From Streptomyces sp. NBC_00376 (lineage in GTDB: Bacteria > Actinomycetota > Actinomycetes > Streptomycetales > Streptomycetaceae), in contig NZ_CP107960.1 of NCBI RefSeq assembly GCF_036077095.1, positions 3,038,001 through 3,102,000 of the forward strand: a stretch of DNA of 64,000 nt, written 5' to 3'. This document shows positions 17,301 to 25,371 of the stretch, in pieces. A program made the translations under genes and the position numbers. The first letter of the stretch is position 1, and each line of letters opens with the position of its first letter. The notes below the pieces were generated by a model. It saw only the letters and a program-made list of their open reading frames with translations. It was not told the origin of the DNA and searched no databases.

Positions 17301-17832
17301 TCAGGCAGGCCCGCAGCTCGTCGGGCCAGCGGATGTGCGCGAAGCCGTCCCGCTCCAGTTCGAGCTGGCCGGCGAGCAGGTCGCGGACGGTGACGTCCTG
17401 CTCCGGCCCGGAGAGCAGCCGCATCGGTTCGGCGAAGAGGTCGGCGTCCTGGTGGGCGCGGACCAGCGCGTAACAGAAGGAGTGGAACGTGGTGGCCTGC
17501 GGGCCGCGCGCGGCGCCCAGCCGGGCGGCCATCCGGTCGCGCAGCTCCACGGCGGCCTTGCGGCTGAAGGTGAGCACCAGGACGCGGGCCGGGTCGCCGC
17601 CCCGTGCGATGCGTGCGGCGACCGCCTCGACGAGTGTGGTCGTCTTGCCGGTGCCGGGTCCGGCGAGCACCAGGAGCGGGCCGCCGGGGTGATCAACCAC
17701 CGCGCGCTGTGCCGCGTCCAGGAGAGGAGGGTCCACGGAGCCCGGCGGCGTGCGCACCAGCCGGTACGCGCCTCCGGCCCGCTGCCGTGTCTGGCGGTGC
17801 GGACTGTGCCGGGTGAAGGAGGAGGAGCTCAC
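14395..17832 (-). CDS. adnA: helicase-nuclease subunit AdnA
   Basis: The 1145-aa protein has the same architecture as AdnB: Walker A LAGPGTGKTTT (about residue 57), VFVDEYQDTDPAQ, GDPDQSIYAFRGAD and HRSKGLEW. The C-terminal nuclease has the His in NVVHVLADE, the Asp in GSMDRVE, VVDFKTGK and QLAVYQLAV. Four Cys (CALQWF, and the cluster CTHCAFRASC near the end) look like the Fe-S staple of AddB/AdnA-type nucleases. A low-complexity linker of GAE repeats (about residues 480-510) reflects 9-bp tandem repeats in the DNA near 16330-16375. The start is GTG at 17832, with AGGAC upstream. It is expected to act with AdnB. Confidence 0.93.
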   Translation of the reverse strand: MSSSSFTRHSPHRQTRQRAGGAYRLVRTPPGSVDPPLLDAAQRAVVDHPGGPLLVLAGPGTGKTTTLVEAVAARIARGGDPARVLVLTFSRKAAVELRDRMAARLGAARGPQATTFHSFCYALVRAHQDADLFAEPMRLLSGPEQDVTVRDLLAGQLELERDGFAHIRWPDELRACLTTRGFADEVRAVLARSRELGLGPDALAAFARRTGRPDWGAAADFLAEYLDVLDAQGVLDYAELVHRAVLLAERPEVSALLAGEYDAVFVDEYQDTDPAQVRLLHALAGNRGSAPGAGGGRDLIAFGDPDQSIYAFRGADVNGILDFPETFRRADGAPAPVGVLTTSRRSGGKLLAATRLLTRRMPLTRLPAAKVRAHRELTAVREGGSVEAYTYPTASTELENIADLLRRAHLEDGVPWNEMAVLVRAGGRTLPSLRRALTSAGVPLEVDGDDLPLRHEPAVAPLLTALRAVATAALRGSAPGAEEASPAEGAEGAEGAEGAEGAADAPAAEGATAEDPAAETSSWLDTETALTLLASPLGSMDAADLRRLGRALRDEERAAGNRVPAPSGDLLARALAEPERLVAHDPAYARGAQRLGALLRKARELLEGGGTAEEALWTLWSGTPWPGRLERAALRGGAGGRNADRDLDAVCALFDTAARAEERTGGRGALNFLEEVDAQDIAADTLSRRTVRPDAVRLMTAHRSKGLEWRLVVVAGVQEGLWPDLRRRGSLLEADRIGRDGLAEPLTPGALLAEERRLFYVAATRARERLVVTAVKAPADDGDQPSRFLTELGAEPRDVTGRPRRPLAVAALVAELRATTVDPEASDALREEAARRLARLAALTDDEGQPLVPAAHPYRWWGLYEPTRSAVPLRDRDQPVALSGSALDQLANTCALQWFLGREVKADAPATAAQGFGNVVHVLADEVASGRTPADLAVLMERLDSVWDGLVFDAPWKSRQEKEQARAALERFLRWHVMDRTGRTPAASEHDFDVTLGAGEYEVRIRGSMDRVEQDAEGRAYVVDFKTGKQSPTKDEVARHPQLAVYQLAVREGAVDEVFDGRRPEPGGAELVQLRQPAPKKEGGDALPKVQAQEPLAGEWVSDLLATAAGRVLDERFTPTTGQHCTHCAFRASCSAQPEGRHVLE

Positions 17833-18278
17833 GTGGTTCGCCGGTCCTGGTGGGTGTGCTGATGCCGAGGGTGCCGAGGGTGCGGTGCGTGCGATGCGTG
17901 CGGTGCGTGCCTAGGGTGCGGTGCGCGCCGCGAACTTACGAAGCTACGCCAGCAGGGGCGCTGTGCGGGACGAGTGCGCTGCGTGCCTCATCACGTTCCG
18001 GGGCGCGGACGCCGTCGAGTGCCGGGGCGCGGACGCCGTCGCGAGCCCGGTCCGGCGTCCGGCCGTGCTCTTCGTCACTCCCCGCGTCACTCCGCTTGCC
18101 ACTCCGCTCGTCACTCCGCGTGGCCACGGTCCCGTCGCGTCACATGCCACAGGCCTTGCCGTCGGTCACATTTCGGGCACTCTCGATCACTGCCTGTGCA
18201 CCCTGGGTCACTTCCCGGAAGTCGGGTACGTCGTACGGCCCCGGCGCCGCCCGCTGTGCCGCCGGATGGCGGAAGCTG
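17833..18278. other. 446-bp gap upstream of adnA, repeat-rich
   Basis: I see no supportable gene. Short direct repeats dominate: GTGCGGTGCGTGC-type units near 17878-17930, a duplicated GGGGCGCGGACGCCGTCG (18000-18045) and repeated CACTCCGC units (18075-18122). Open frames here are artefacts of these repeats and high GC. The region must contain the adnA promoter, but I cannot place it. Confidence 0.5.
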
Positions 18279-18713
18279 TCAGGTGTGAGCACCTCCGCCC
18301 TTGTCCCGGTCCGCGCCCCCGTCCGCGGTGACGCCGTCCCACCGCGCCCGCTTCATGTCGAGGCGCGGCAGGTGGCCCTCCGCGCCTCGCGACGCCTCCC
18401 GCAGCGGGGTGCCCTCCGCGCGGTAGTGGTCCAGCGCCCGCAGCTCGTGGCCGGGGAGGAGTGCCCCGTCGGCGCGGACCACGCGCCACCACGGCACCGC
18501 GGACCCGTAAAGCGACATGGCCCGGCCGACCTGGCGCGGCCCGCCCTCGTCCAGCCACTCGGCGACATCGCCGTACGTCATGACGCGGCCGGGCGGGATC
18601 AGCTCGGCGACGTCGAGCACGCGCTCCACGTAATCCGGCAGTGCGTGGCTCGTGCGGTCGTCGCCCGTCCCGTCGTCGCCCGCCCCGTCGCCGCTCGTGC
18701 GGTGTTGGCTCAT
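18279..18713 (-). CDS. alkyltransferase-like (ATL) DNA repair protein
   Basis: The 144-aa protein aligns with the C-terminal domain of O6-methylguanine-DNA methyltransferase: VAELIPPGRVMTYGDVAEW, GPRQVGRAM and PWWRVVRADG. The active-site Cys of the methyltransferase PCHR motif is replaced by Trp (P74-W75-W76-R77). It should therefore bind alkylated guanine without transferring the alkyl group, and hand lesions to excision repair as other ATLs do. The start is ATG at 18713, with AGGA about nine bases upstream; the longer frame to 19022 overlaps the divergent gene and is not credible. It lies upstream of adnA, as the homologue Rv3204 does relative to Rv3202c. Confidence 0.88.
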   Translation of the reverse strand: MSQHRTSGDGAGDDGTGDDRTSHALPDYVERVLDVAELIPPGRVMTYGDVAEWLDEGGPRQVGRAMSLYGSAVPWWRVVRADGALLPGHELRALDHYRAEGTPLREASRGAEGHLPRLDMKRARWDGVTADGGADRDKGGGAHT

Positions 18714-18958
18714 CCGACCCATCCTGCCGTACGCCACCGACATCCCGGCCCGGTCCGTGTGCGTCCGGTCACAGGGCCTGCGGGCGGAAGCGAAGGGGCG
18801 TATCTTGCGCTTCCCATGTCCGTTCGCGTGCCCGTACCCATGTCCGTGCAGTGCACCCTGATGCCCCCCTGCGTCGTCGGGCCGTGCCACCATCGTGCGG
18901 GCGGTGACCGGTGATACGAGAACACGAAGACCAATCAGAGGCGACGAAGGAGCAGGGC

Positions 18959-21757
18959 GTGCAGCCACCGAAGGCGGCGGACGCCCCTGACGCCGAGCCG
19001 CGGCCGGACGCTTCCCGCGCACCCGCCGCGAAGCCCGGCACCGAGCCCGGAAAGCCGGTGTCCGATCCCGCGAAGCCCGTCTCCGGGCCCGGAAAGCCCG
19101 GCGCCGAGCAGGCGGAGCTCCCCGGACATCTGACCGGCTCGACGCTCTCGTCCGCCGCGGAGGAGCAGGCCGAACGCGTCTCCGGCGACGAACCGCTGCT
19201 CCCCGCCCGTGTGCACCGCCCCTCCGATCTGATGCGGCTCCTCATCGGGGTCCTGGCGATCGTCGTCCTGCTCTCGATCGCCGCGTTCGCCCACGGCACG
19301 ACCACCGGTCTCGAACAGGACATCAACAAGGGCACCGGTCAGGCGCCCGACGTCCTGATCAAGACGGCCGGTCTCGTCTCCAGCATCGCCGTGCTGCTCG
19401 TCCCGGTCGCCTTCGCCATCGAACGGCTGATCAAACGCGACGGGCTGCGGATCGCCGACGGGGTGCTCGCCGCCGTACTGGCGCACGGCGTGACGCTCGC
19501 CACCGACCTCTGGGTCGCCAACTCGGCCCCCGGCACCATCCAGGACGCGCTGACCCAGCCACAGCCCGGTGACGCGCTCACCGATCCCGTACACGGCTAT
19601 CTCGCCCCGGTAATCGCGTACATGACGGCGGTCGGCATGGCGAGACGGCCGCGCTGGCGGGTCGTGCTGTGGGTGGTGCTGCTGCTCGACGCGTTCGCGA
19701 TGCTGGTCGGCGGCTACACGACCCCGTTCTCGATCATCCTCACCGTGCTGATCGGCTGGACCGTCGCGTACGGCACGCTGTACGCGGTCGGCTCGCCGAA
19801 CGTACGGCCGACCGGTCAGCACCTGATGGCCGGTCTGCGCCATGTCGGCTTCCGCCCGGTCAGCGCGATGCGCGCCGACGACACCCCGGACTCGGGCGAC
19901 CAGAGCGACCGGGGGCGCCGCTATCTGGTCTCCCTGGAGGACGGGCCACCGCTCGACGTCACGGTCGTCGACCGCGAGCAGCAGGCCCAGGGCTTCTTCT
20001 ACCGGGTGTGGCGCCGGCTCACCCTGCGCGGCATCACCCAGCGCCGCTCCATCCAGTCGCTGCGCCAGGCCCTGGAGCAGGAGGCGCTGCTCGCCTACGC
20101 GGCGATCGCCGCCGGGGCCAACGCGCCCAAGCTGATCGCCACGTCCGAGCTCGGACCCGACGCCGTGATGCTGGTGTACGAGCACATCGGCGGCCGTTCG
20201 CTGGACGCGCTGGAGGACTCGGAGATCACCGACGAGCTGCTGCACGGATCCTGGCGTCAGGTGAAGGCGCTCCAGTCGCGGCGGATCGCGCACCGCAGGC
20301 TCACCGGCGACGCCATCCTGGTGGATCGTTCCGGCAAGGTGTTCGTCACCGATCTGCGCGGCGGCGAGATCGCGGCCGGTGATCTGGTGCTGCGGATGGA
20401 CGTCGCCCAGCTGCTGACCACGACGGGTCTGCGGGTGGGTGCCGAGCGGGCCGTCGCCGGTGCGCTGGAGGTGCTCGGTCCCGACGTCGTCGCCGACTGT
20501 CTGCCGCTGCTCCAGCCGATCGCACTGAGCCGCTCCACCCGGGCGGCGCTGCGCCGGCTCGCCCGGGAGCGCTCGCAACGGGAGCGCGAGGCGGTGCTGG
20601 AGGCGTCGGACGCGGCCAAGCGGGCCAGGGCCCACGAACACGGGGCGGCCGGCGCCGACCGCAAGGCCGACCGCAAGGCGCTGCGCAACCAGAAGCAGGC
20701 CGAGAAGCGCGCCCTGGACGACGCCCTGGACGGGGCCCGCGAGGAGGACCTGCTCTCCCAGATGCGGCAGCAGGTGCTGCTGATCCGGCCGCAGGCCCCG
20801 GTCGAGCCGGTGCGGCTGGAACGCATCAAGGCCCGCACCCTGCTCAGCTGCATCGCCGGTGCGATCGCCGCGTACTTCCTCATCTCGCAGGTCACCCAGG
20901 CCGATTTCGGCGCGGTCGTCGAGCAGGCGGAGTGGGGCTGGGTGGCGGCCGCGGTCGGCTTCTCGGCCCTCAGTTACGTGGCTGCGGCGATGAGCCTGCT
21001 GGGTTTCGTGCCCGAGCGGGTGCCGTTCGGCAAGACGGTGCTGGCCCAGGTCGCCGGCTCCTTCGTGAAGATCGTCGCCCCGGCCGCGGTCGGCGGTGTG
21101 GCGCTGAACACCCGCTTCCTCCAGCGGGCCGGGGTACGTCCCGGGCTCGCCGTGGCGAGCGTCGGCGCCTCGCAGCTGTTCGGCCTCGGCTGCCACATCC
21201 TGCTGCTGGCGGCCTTCGGCTATCTGACCGGCACCGAGCGGACGCCGTCCTCGCTCACCCCGTCCAGGACGGTGATCGCCGGGCTGCTGACCGTAGCCGT
21301 GCTGGTGCTGGTGGTGACGGCGGTCCCGTTCCTGCGGAAGTTCGTGGTGACGCGGGTGCGCTCGCTGTTCGCCGGGGTCGTGCCGCGCATGCTCGACGTG
21401 GTGCAGCGGCCGCAGAAGCTGCTGACCGGCATCGGCGGGATGCTGTTGCTGACCGGCATGTTCGTGATGTGCCTGGACGCCTCGGTTCGGGCGTTCAGCG
21501 GTCCGGACGTGCCGCACCTCAGCTACGCCAGCATCGCGGTGGTCTTCCTCGCGGGCAACGCTCTGGGGTCGGCGGCGCCCACACCGGGCGGCATGGGTGC
21601 GGTCGAGGGTGCGCTGACGCTGGGTCTGATCGCGGTCGGCCTGCCGAAGGAGGTCGCGGCACCCGCCGTGCTGCTGTTCCGGCTGCTGACGCTGTGGCTG
21701 CCGGTGCTTCCCGGCTGGCTCTGCTTCAACCATCTGACCCGCAAGGGCGAGCTCTGA
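18959..21757 (+). CDS. membrane protein: pseudokinase-like plus flippase (LPG synthase TM) domains
   Basis: The protein has 932 aa from GTG 18959, which has AAGGAG at the right distance; the frame is open from GTG 18911. In order: a Pro/Lys-rich disordered N-terminus with PGKPVSDPAKPVSGPGKPG repeats, about five membrane helices (about residues 95-290), and a cytosolic kinase-like region. That region (about 360-530) has an HRRLTGDAILVD catalytic-loop-like segment and FVTDLRGGE in place of the HRD and DFG motifs. A charged helix follows, then a C-terminal flippase-like domain (about 625-930) of the lysylphosphatidylglycerol-synthase membrane family (TIGR00374/UPF0104) with FVKIVAPAAVGGVALNTRFL. 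The kinase-like part lacks the catalytic Asp arrangement, so it is probably a sensor or binding domain. Role inferred: lipid or polyprenyl-linked substrate transport. Confidence 0.85.
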   Translation: MQPPKAADAPDAEPRPDASRAPAAKPGTEPGKPVSDPAKPVSGPGKPGAEQAELPGHLTGSTLSSAAEEQAERVSGDEPLLPARVHRPSDLMRLLIGVLAIVVLLSIAAFAHGTTTGLEQDINKGTGQAPDVLIKTAGLVSSIAVLLVPVAFAIERLIKRDGLRIADGVLAAVLAHGVTLATDLWVANSAPGTIQDALTQPQPGDALTDPVHGYLAPVIAYMTAVGMARRPRWRVVLWVVLLLDAFAMLVGGYTTPFSIILTVLIGWTVAYGTLYAVGSPNVRPTGQHLMAGLRHVGFRPVSAMRADDTPDSGDQSDRGRRYLVSLEDGPPLDVTVVDREQQAQGFFYRVWRRLTLRGITQRRSIQSLRQALEQEALLAYAAIAAGANAPKLIATSELGPDAVMLVYEHIGGRSLDALEDSEITDELLHGSWRQVKALQSRRIAHRRLTGDAILVDRSGKVFVTDLRGGEIAAGDLVLRMDVAQLLTTTGLRVGAERAVAGALEVLGPDVVADCLPLLQPIALSRSTRAALRRLARERSQREREAVLEASDAAKRARAHEHGAAGADRKADRKALRNQKQAEKRALDDALDGAREEDLLSQMRQQVLLIRPQAPVEPVRLERIKARTLLSCIAGAIAAYFLISQVTQADFGAVVEQAEWGWVAAAVGFSALSYVAAAMSLLGFVPERVPFGKTVLAQVAGSFVKIVAPAAVGGVALNTRFLQRAGVRPGLAVASVGASQLFGLGCHILLLAAFGYLTGTERTPSSLTPSRTVIAGLLTVAVLVLVVTAVPFLRKFVVTRVRSLFAGVVPRMLDVVQRPQKLLTGIGGMLLLTGMFVMCLDASVRAFSGPDVPHLSYASIAVVFLAGNALGSAAPTPGGMGAVEGALTLGLIAVGLPKEVAAPAVLLFRLLTLWLPVLPGWLCFNHLTRKGEL

Positions 21758-21787
21758 CACCTCCTCAGCCGCCGTGCGGGACGACCC

Positions 21788-21950
21788 GCACGGCCGGTCG
21801 GGGGAGGGCTCGGGCCACCCGCAAGGCCGGTCCGGGGACGGGTCGGGGCGGCCCGCAAGCGGACGGCCGGGGCCACCTGCAAGGCTGCTCGGGGGACGGC
21901 TCGGGCCACCCGCAAGGCCAGTCGGGGGACGGCCCGGCTGCCCGCCACCC
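21788..21950. repeat. degenerate approximately 33-bp tandem repeat
   Basis: Five imperfect copies of a unit like GCAAGGCCGGTCGGGGGACG plus GCTCGGGCCACCC begin near 21788, 21821, 21855, 21879 and 21912. The third copy is shortened to 24 bp. They fill the gap between the flippase-like gene and the first aminopeptidase gene, and no ORF in them is plausible. Confidence 0.8.
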
Positions 21951-22002
21951 GCTTGGACCGGTGCTCCGTGCAGCGACCCGGTTCCCGCCGCACCATGGGG
22001 CC

Positions 22003-23607
22003 ATGAGGACCTCCCCTGCCCTGCGTGCCGCCGCACTGGCCGCCGCCGTGACCGTGCTTCTGCCCATCACCGCCTGCTCGAAGAGCGGCGACAAGGAAGG
22101 CCCGGACGGGCCGCAGAGCTCGCCGCTCGCGGCGAACGCCGCCGACGCGAGCAGCTCCGGCGACCTCGCCTCCCAGCAGCTGACGTGGAAGCCCTGCCCC
22201 GCCCCGTCCGCCGCGCAGGGCGGCGGGCAGCCGCCGACCCCGCTGCCCGGCGGCACCCCCTGGGAGTGCTCGTTCATGAGGGCCCCGCTCGACTACGCGA
22301 AGCCCGAGGGCTCGACGATCGAGCTGGCCCTGATCCGGGCCAGGGCCAAGAACCCGGACAAGCGGATCGGTTCCCTCATCTTCAACTTCGGCGGCCCCGG
22401 CGCCTCCGGTGTCGCCACCCTGCCCGCCTTCGGTACCGATTACGACAAGCTCCGCGCCGGCTACGACCTGGTCAGCTTCGACCCGCGCGGCGTGGGCCGC
22501 AGCGACGGGGTGGAGTGCGAGACCGACAAGCAGCTCGACGCCCGTTTCGAGATCGACGGCACCCCGGACACCCCGGCGGAGGTGAACACCCTCGTCAAGA
22601 GCACCAAGACCTTCGCGGCGGCCTGCGAGGAGAACTCCGGCAAGCAGCTTCCGTACGTCGGAACCACCGACGCCGCCCGCGACATGGATCTGATGCGCAA
22701 GGTGCTCGGCGACAAGAAGCTGTACTACTTCGGCATCTCGTACGGCACCGAACTGGGCGGCGTCTACGCCCACTTGTTCCCGAAGAACGTAGGCAGGTCG
22801 GTGCTGGACGCGGTGGTCGACCCGACACAGGACTCCGAGCAGTCCTCCCTCGGCCAGGCCCGGGGCTTCCAGCTCGCGCTGAACAACTTCACCCAGGACT
22901 GCGTCGACCGCGGCGAGGCGTGCAAGCTTCCCGGCGCCACCTCGCAGGAGGTCGAGCAGGGGATCTCCGGCCTCCTCACGGGCCTGGAGAAGAAGCCGGT
23001 CCCGGGGCTCGGCTCGCGTCAGCTGACGGAGACCCTGGCGACGACCGGGATCGCGGCCGCCCTCTACTCCAAGCAGACCTGGCCGCTGCTGGAGCAGGGG
23101 ATCGACGAGGCCGACGGCGGCGACGGCGCGCTGCTGCTCGCCCTCGCCGACTCGCTGAACGGCCGTTCCCAGAACGGCCAGTACGACAACTCGACGGCCG
23201 CCAACACCGCCATCAACTGCGCCGACTCCAAGCAGCGGTTCACCGCGGACCAGACCGAGGCCAAGCTCCCCGAGTTCCGGTCCGCTTCGAAGATCTTCGG
23301 CAACTATCTGGGCTGGTCCCTGCTGTCCTGCACCGGATGGCCGGTACCGGGCGCCTGGAACACCCCGGACGTCAGCGCCCCGGGCGCGGCCCCCATCCTC
23401 GTCATCGGCAACACCGGCGACCCGGCGACGCCGTACGGGGGCGCGAAGGCGATGGCCGACGCGCTGGGCGAGGGCGTCGGTGTGGAGATGACGTACAAGG
23501 GCCAGGGGCACGGCGCGTACAACAGCGGCAACGCCTGCGTGCAGAAGGAAGTGGGCGGCTACCTGCTGGACGGAAAGGTTCCGGCCGCCGGGACCGTCTG
23601 CAAGTAA
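22003..23607 (+). CDS. secreted lipoprotein tripeptidyl aminopeptidase (SlpD/E-type)
   Basis: The 534-aa alpha/beta-hydrolase peptidase has a lipoprotein signal (AALAAAVTVLLPITAC, Cys27), so it should be anchored outside the membrane. Family motifs are NFGGPGASG (oxyanion), SFDPRGVGRS, the nucleophile elbow GISYGTELGG, a late Asp segment (VIGNTGDPATPYGGA) and the His segment YKGQGHGAY. It belongs to the S. lividans Slp/tripeptidyl-aminopeptidase family, which trims N-terminal tripeptides from extracellular proteins. ATG 22003 is used because the signal peptide starts there. CACCAT six bases upstream and no Shine-Dalgarno suggest a leaderless mRNA. Its paralogue follows directly. Confidence 0.92.
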   Translation: MRTSPALRAAALAAAVTVLLPITACSKSGDKEGPDGPQSSPLAANAADASSSGDLASQQLTWKPCPAPSAAQGGGQPPTPLPGGTPWECSFMRAPLDYAKPEGSTIELALIRARAKNPDKRIGSLIFNFGGPGASGVATLPAFGTDYDKLRAGYDLVSFDPRGVGRSDGVECETDKQLDARFEIDGTPDTPAEVNTLVKSTKTFAAACEENSGKQLPYVGTTDAARDMDLMRKVLGDKKLYYFGISYGTELGGVYAHLFPKNVGRSVLDAVVDPTQDSEQSSLGQARGFQLALNNFTQDCVDRGEACKLPGATSQEVEQGISGLLTGLEKKPVPGLGSRQLTETLATTGIAAALYSKQTWPLLEQGIDEADGGDGALLLALADSLNGRSQNGQYDNSTAANTAINCADSKQRFTADQTEAKLPEFRSASKIFGNYLGWSLLSCTGWPVPGAWNTPDVSAPGAAPILVIGNTGDPATPYGGAKAMADALGEGVGVEMTYKGQGHGAYNSGNACVQKEVGGYLLDGKVPAAGTVCK

Positions 23608-23648
23608 CGGCGCGTCCCCGCCGGGCAACACCTAGCATGGGCGGACTT

Positions 23649-23698
23649 TCTGTACGTCGCAGGTACGGGCACATCTGTACGCCGCGAGTACAGGCAAC
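23649..23698 (+). promoter_or_regulatory. 25-bp tandem repeat, candidate operator
   Basis: Two adjacent 25-bp copies (23649-23673 and 23674-23698; 19 of 25 identical) each carry a spaced GTAC...GTAC pair (TGTACG N5-6 GTAC). They sit between a possible -10 (TAGCAT, 23632-23637) and the GTG start at 23717, in the 5' untranslated region of the second aminopeptidase gene. Confidence 0.5.
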
Positions 23699-23716
23699 AT
23701 CGGGGAGGACGCACAC

Positions 23717-25297
23717 GTGGTCGCACACGCACGCGCCGGGGCTCTGGCCGGCGCCGCACTTCTGCTGACAGGTCTGCTCGCGGGCTGCGGCGGGGGTACG
23801 GACGACAAGCCGGCCGACCGGACGGACCGCGATCCCGCGTCCTCGGCCGGTCGGCCGTCCACCGCTTCGGACGGGCAGCCGGGCACCCCCCGGCTGCCCG
23901 CCGCCCTCACCTCCCAGCGGCTGGACTGGAAGGGCTGCGAGGCCCGCGCGGGCGAGAGCGCCCCCGGATCCGACTGGCGCTGCTCGACGGTCCGAGTACC
24001 GCTGGACTACGCGAAGCCCGACGGCGAGACGATCGGGATCGCGCTGATCCGCAAGAAGGCCCAGAACAACGGCCGGCGCCTCGGCTCGATGCTCTTCAAC
24101 TTCGGTGGCCCCGGCGGTTCGGGCGTCTCGATACTGCCGCGCGCCGCCGGCTCGTACGAGAACCTCAACTCCCGGTACGACCTGGTGGGTTTCGACCCGC
24201 GCGGCGTGGCCGGCAGCGAAGGGGTGAGCTGCCGCACCGACAAGGAGCAGGAGACCGCGTACCGGAAGGTCGACATGACCCCGGACACGGCGGCCGAGGA
24301 GACGGCGTTCATGAAGGACGGCGCGGACTTCGGCGCCGGCTGCGAGCGCCGCTCCGGCAAGGTCCTGCCGTACGTCGGTACGACGAACGCCGCCCGGGAC
24401 ATGGACCTGATCCGTGCGGTGCTCGGCGACAAGAAGCTCACGTACTTCGGGATGTCGTACGGCACCGAGCTCGGCGGCACCTACGCGCACCTCTTCCCCT
24501 CGAACGTCGGGCGCACCGTGCTGGACGCCGTCGTCGACCCGACCGCGGACACGATCGGGCACGCCCGCAACCAGGCGACCGGCTTCCAGCGGGCGCTGGA
24601 GAACTACCTCAAGGACCGCGGCCAGGACCCGAAGGCGGGCACGCAGCGGATCGCGAAGCTGCTGGAGCGGATCGACCGGAAGCCGCTGCCGACCCGTTCG
24701 GGCCGCGAGCTCAACGAGTCGCTGGCCATCACCGGCATCGTCACGCCGCTCTACGCCAAGAGCAACTGGCCGTTCCTGACGCAGGCGCTGGACGAGGCCG
24801 AGAAGAGCGGCACCGGCAACATGCTGCTCCAGCTGGCCGACTCGTACAACGGCCGTGACGAGAAGGGCCACTACGACACCCAGAACCACTCGCAGCGCGC
24901 CATCTCCTGCGCGGACAGCAAGCTCCGGCCCACGGCGGCCGAGGCCAGGGCGCTGCTGCCGGAGTTCCGGAAGCTGTCCCCGGTGTTCGGCCCGTTCCTG
25001 GCGTGGGACACGGCCGGCTGGTGCGCGCAGTGGCCGGTGGAGGGCGAGCACGACAACCCGGAGACGAGCGCCCCGGGCGCCGGTCCGGTGCTGGTCGTCG
25101 GCACGACCGGTGACCCGGCGACGCCGTACGAGGGTGCCCGGAAGATGGCGGACGAGCTGGGCAAGGGAGTGGGCATCCTGCTCACCAACAAGGGCGAGGG
25201 GCATGGCGCGTACGGCCAGAACTCCTGCGTGACGTCGACGGTGGACGCGTACTTCCTCGACGGGAGGGTCCCGGACGACGGGAAGACCTGCTCGTAG
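23717..25297 (+). CDS. second secreted lipoprotein tripeptidyl aminopeptidase
   Basis: The 526-aa paralogue of the preceding gene has a lipobox LLAGC (signal AGALAGAALLLTGLLAGC), NFGGPGGSG, GFDPRGVAGS, the nucleophile motif GMSYGTELGG, VVGTTGDPATPYEGA and the His motif NKGEGHGAY. The GTG start has GGGAGGA nine bases upstream, unlike its neighbour, so translation control differs. Two adjacent copies recall the slpD-slpE pair described for S. lividans mycelium-associated proteases. Substrate preferences cannot be read from sequence. Transcription ends at the palindrome 25313-25356. Confidence 0.92.
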   Translation: MVAHARAGALAGAALLLTGLLAGCGGGTDDKPADRTDRDPASSAGRPSTASDGQPGTPRLPAALTSQRLDWKGCEARAGESAPGSDWRCSTVRVPLDYAKPDGETIGIALIRKKAQNNGRRLGSMLFNFGGPGGSGVSILPRAAGSYENLNSRYDLVGFDPRGVAGSEGVSCRTDKEQETAYRKVDMTPDTAAEETAFMKDGADFGAGCERRSGKVLPYVGTTNAARDMDLIRAVLGDKKLTYFGMSYGTELGGTYAHLFPSNVGRTVLDAVVDPTADTIGHARNQATGFQRALENYLKDRGQDPKAGTQRIAKLLERIDRKPLPTRSGRELNESLAITGIVTPLYAKSNWPFLTQALDEAEKSGTGNMLLQLADSYNGRDEKGHYDTQNHSQRAISCADSKLRPTAAEARALLPEFRKLSPVFGPFLAWDTAGWCAQWPVEGEHDNPETSAPGAGPVLVVGTTGDPATPYEGARKMADELGKGVGILLTNKGEGHGAYGQNSCVTSTVDAYFLDGRVPDDGKTCS

Positions 25298-25312
25298 CAC
25301 CGATCCGGAGCA

Positions 25313-25356
25313 CGTCGAAGGGGCCGGTCCGCAGCTGCGGACCGGCCCCTTCGACG
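25313..25356. terminator. perfect 44-bp palindrome, bidirectional terminator
   Basis: Twenty-two bases on each side of 25334/25335 are perfectly self-complementary (arm begins CGTCGAAGGGGCCGGTCCGC). It sits between the convergent aminopeptidase and moeZ stops. Only the four central bases AGCT would form a loop in RNA. Confidence 0.9.
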
Positions 25357-25371
25357 CGTTCGTACCAGTGC

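Noticed and set aside
14407..17862. 1151-codon plus-strand open frame opposite adnA
   Set aside because: Same artefact of high third-position GC; the minus frame has all expected motifs.
17850..18914. 354-codon plus-strand frame upstream of the flippase-like gene
   Set aside because: Built from short direct repeats and overlaps the ATL gene on the other strand; no ribosome-binding site and no domain.
18935..22036. 1033-codon minus-strand open frame
   Set aside because: Opposite the flippase-like gene; Arg/Gly/His-rich without domain, and no start signal.
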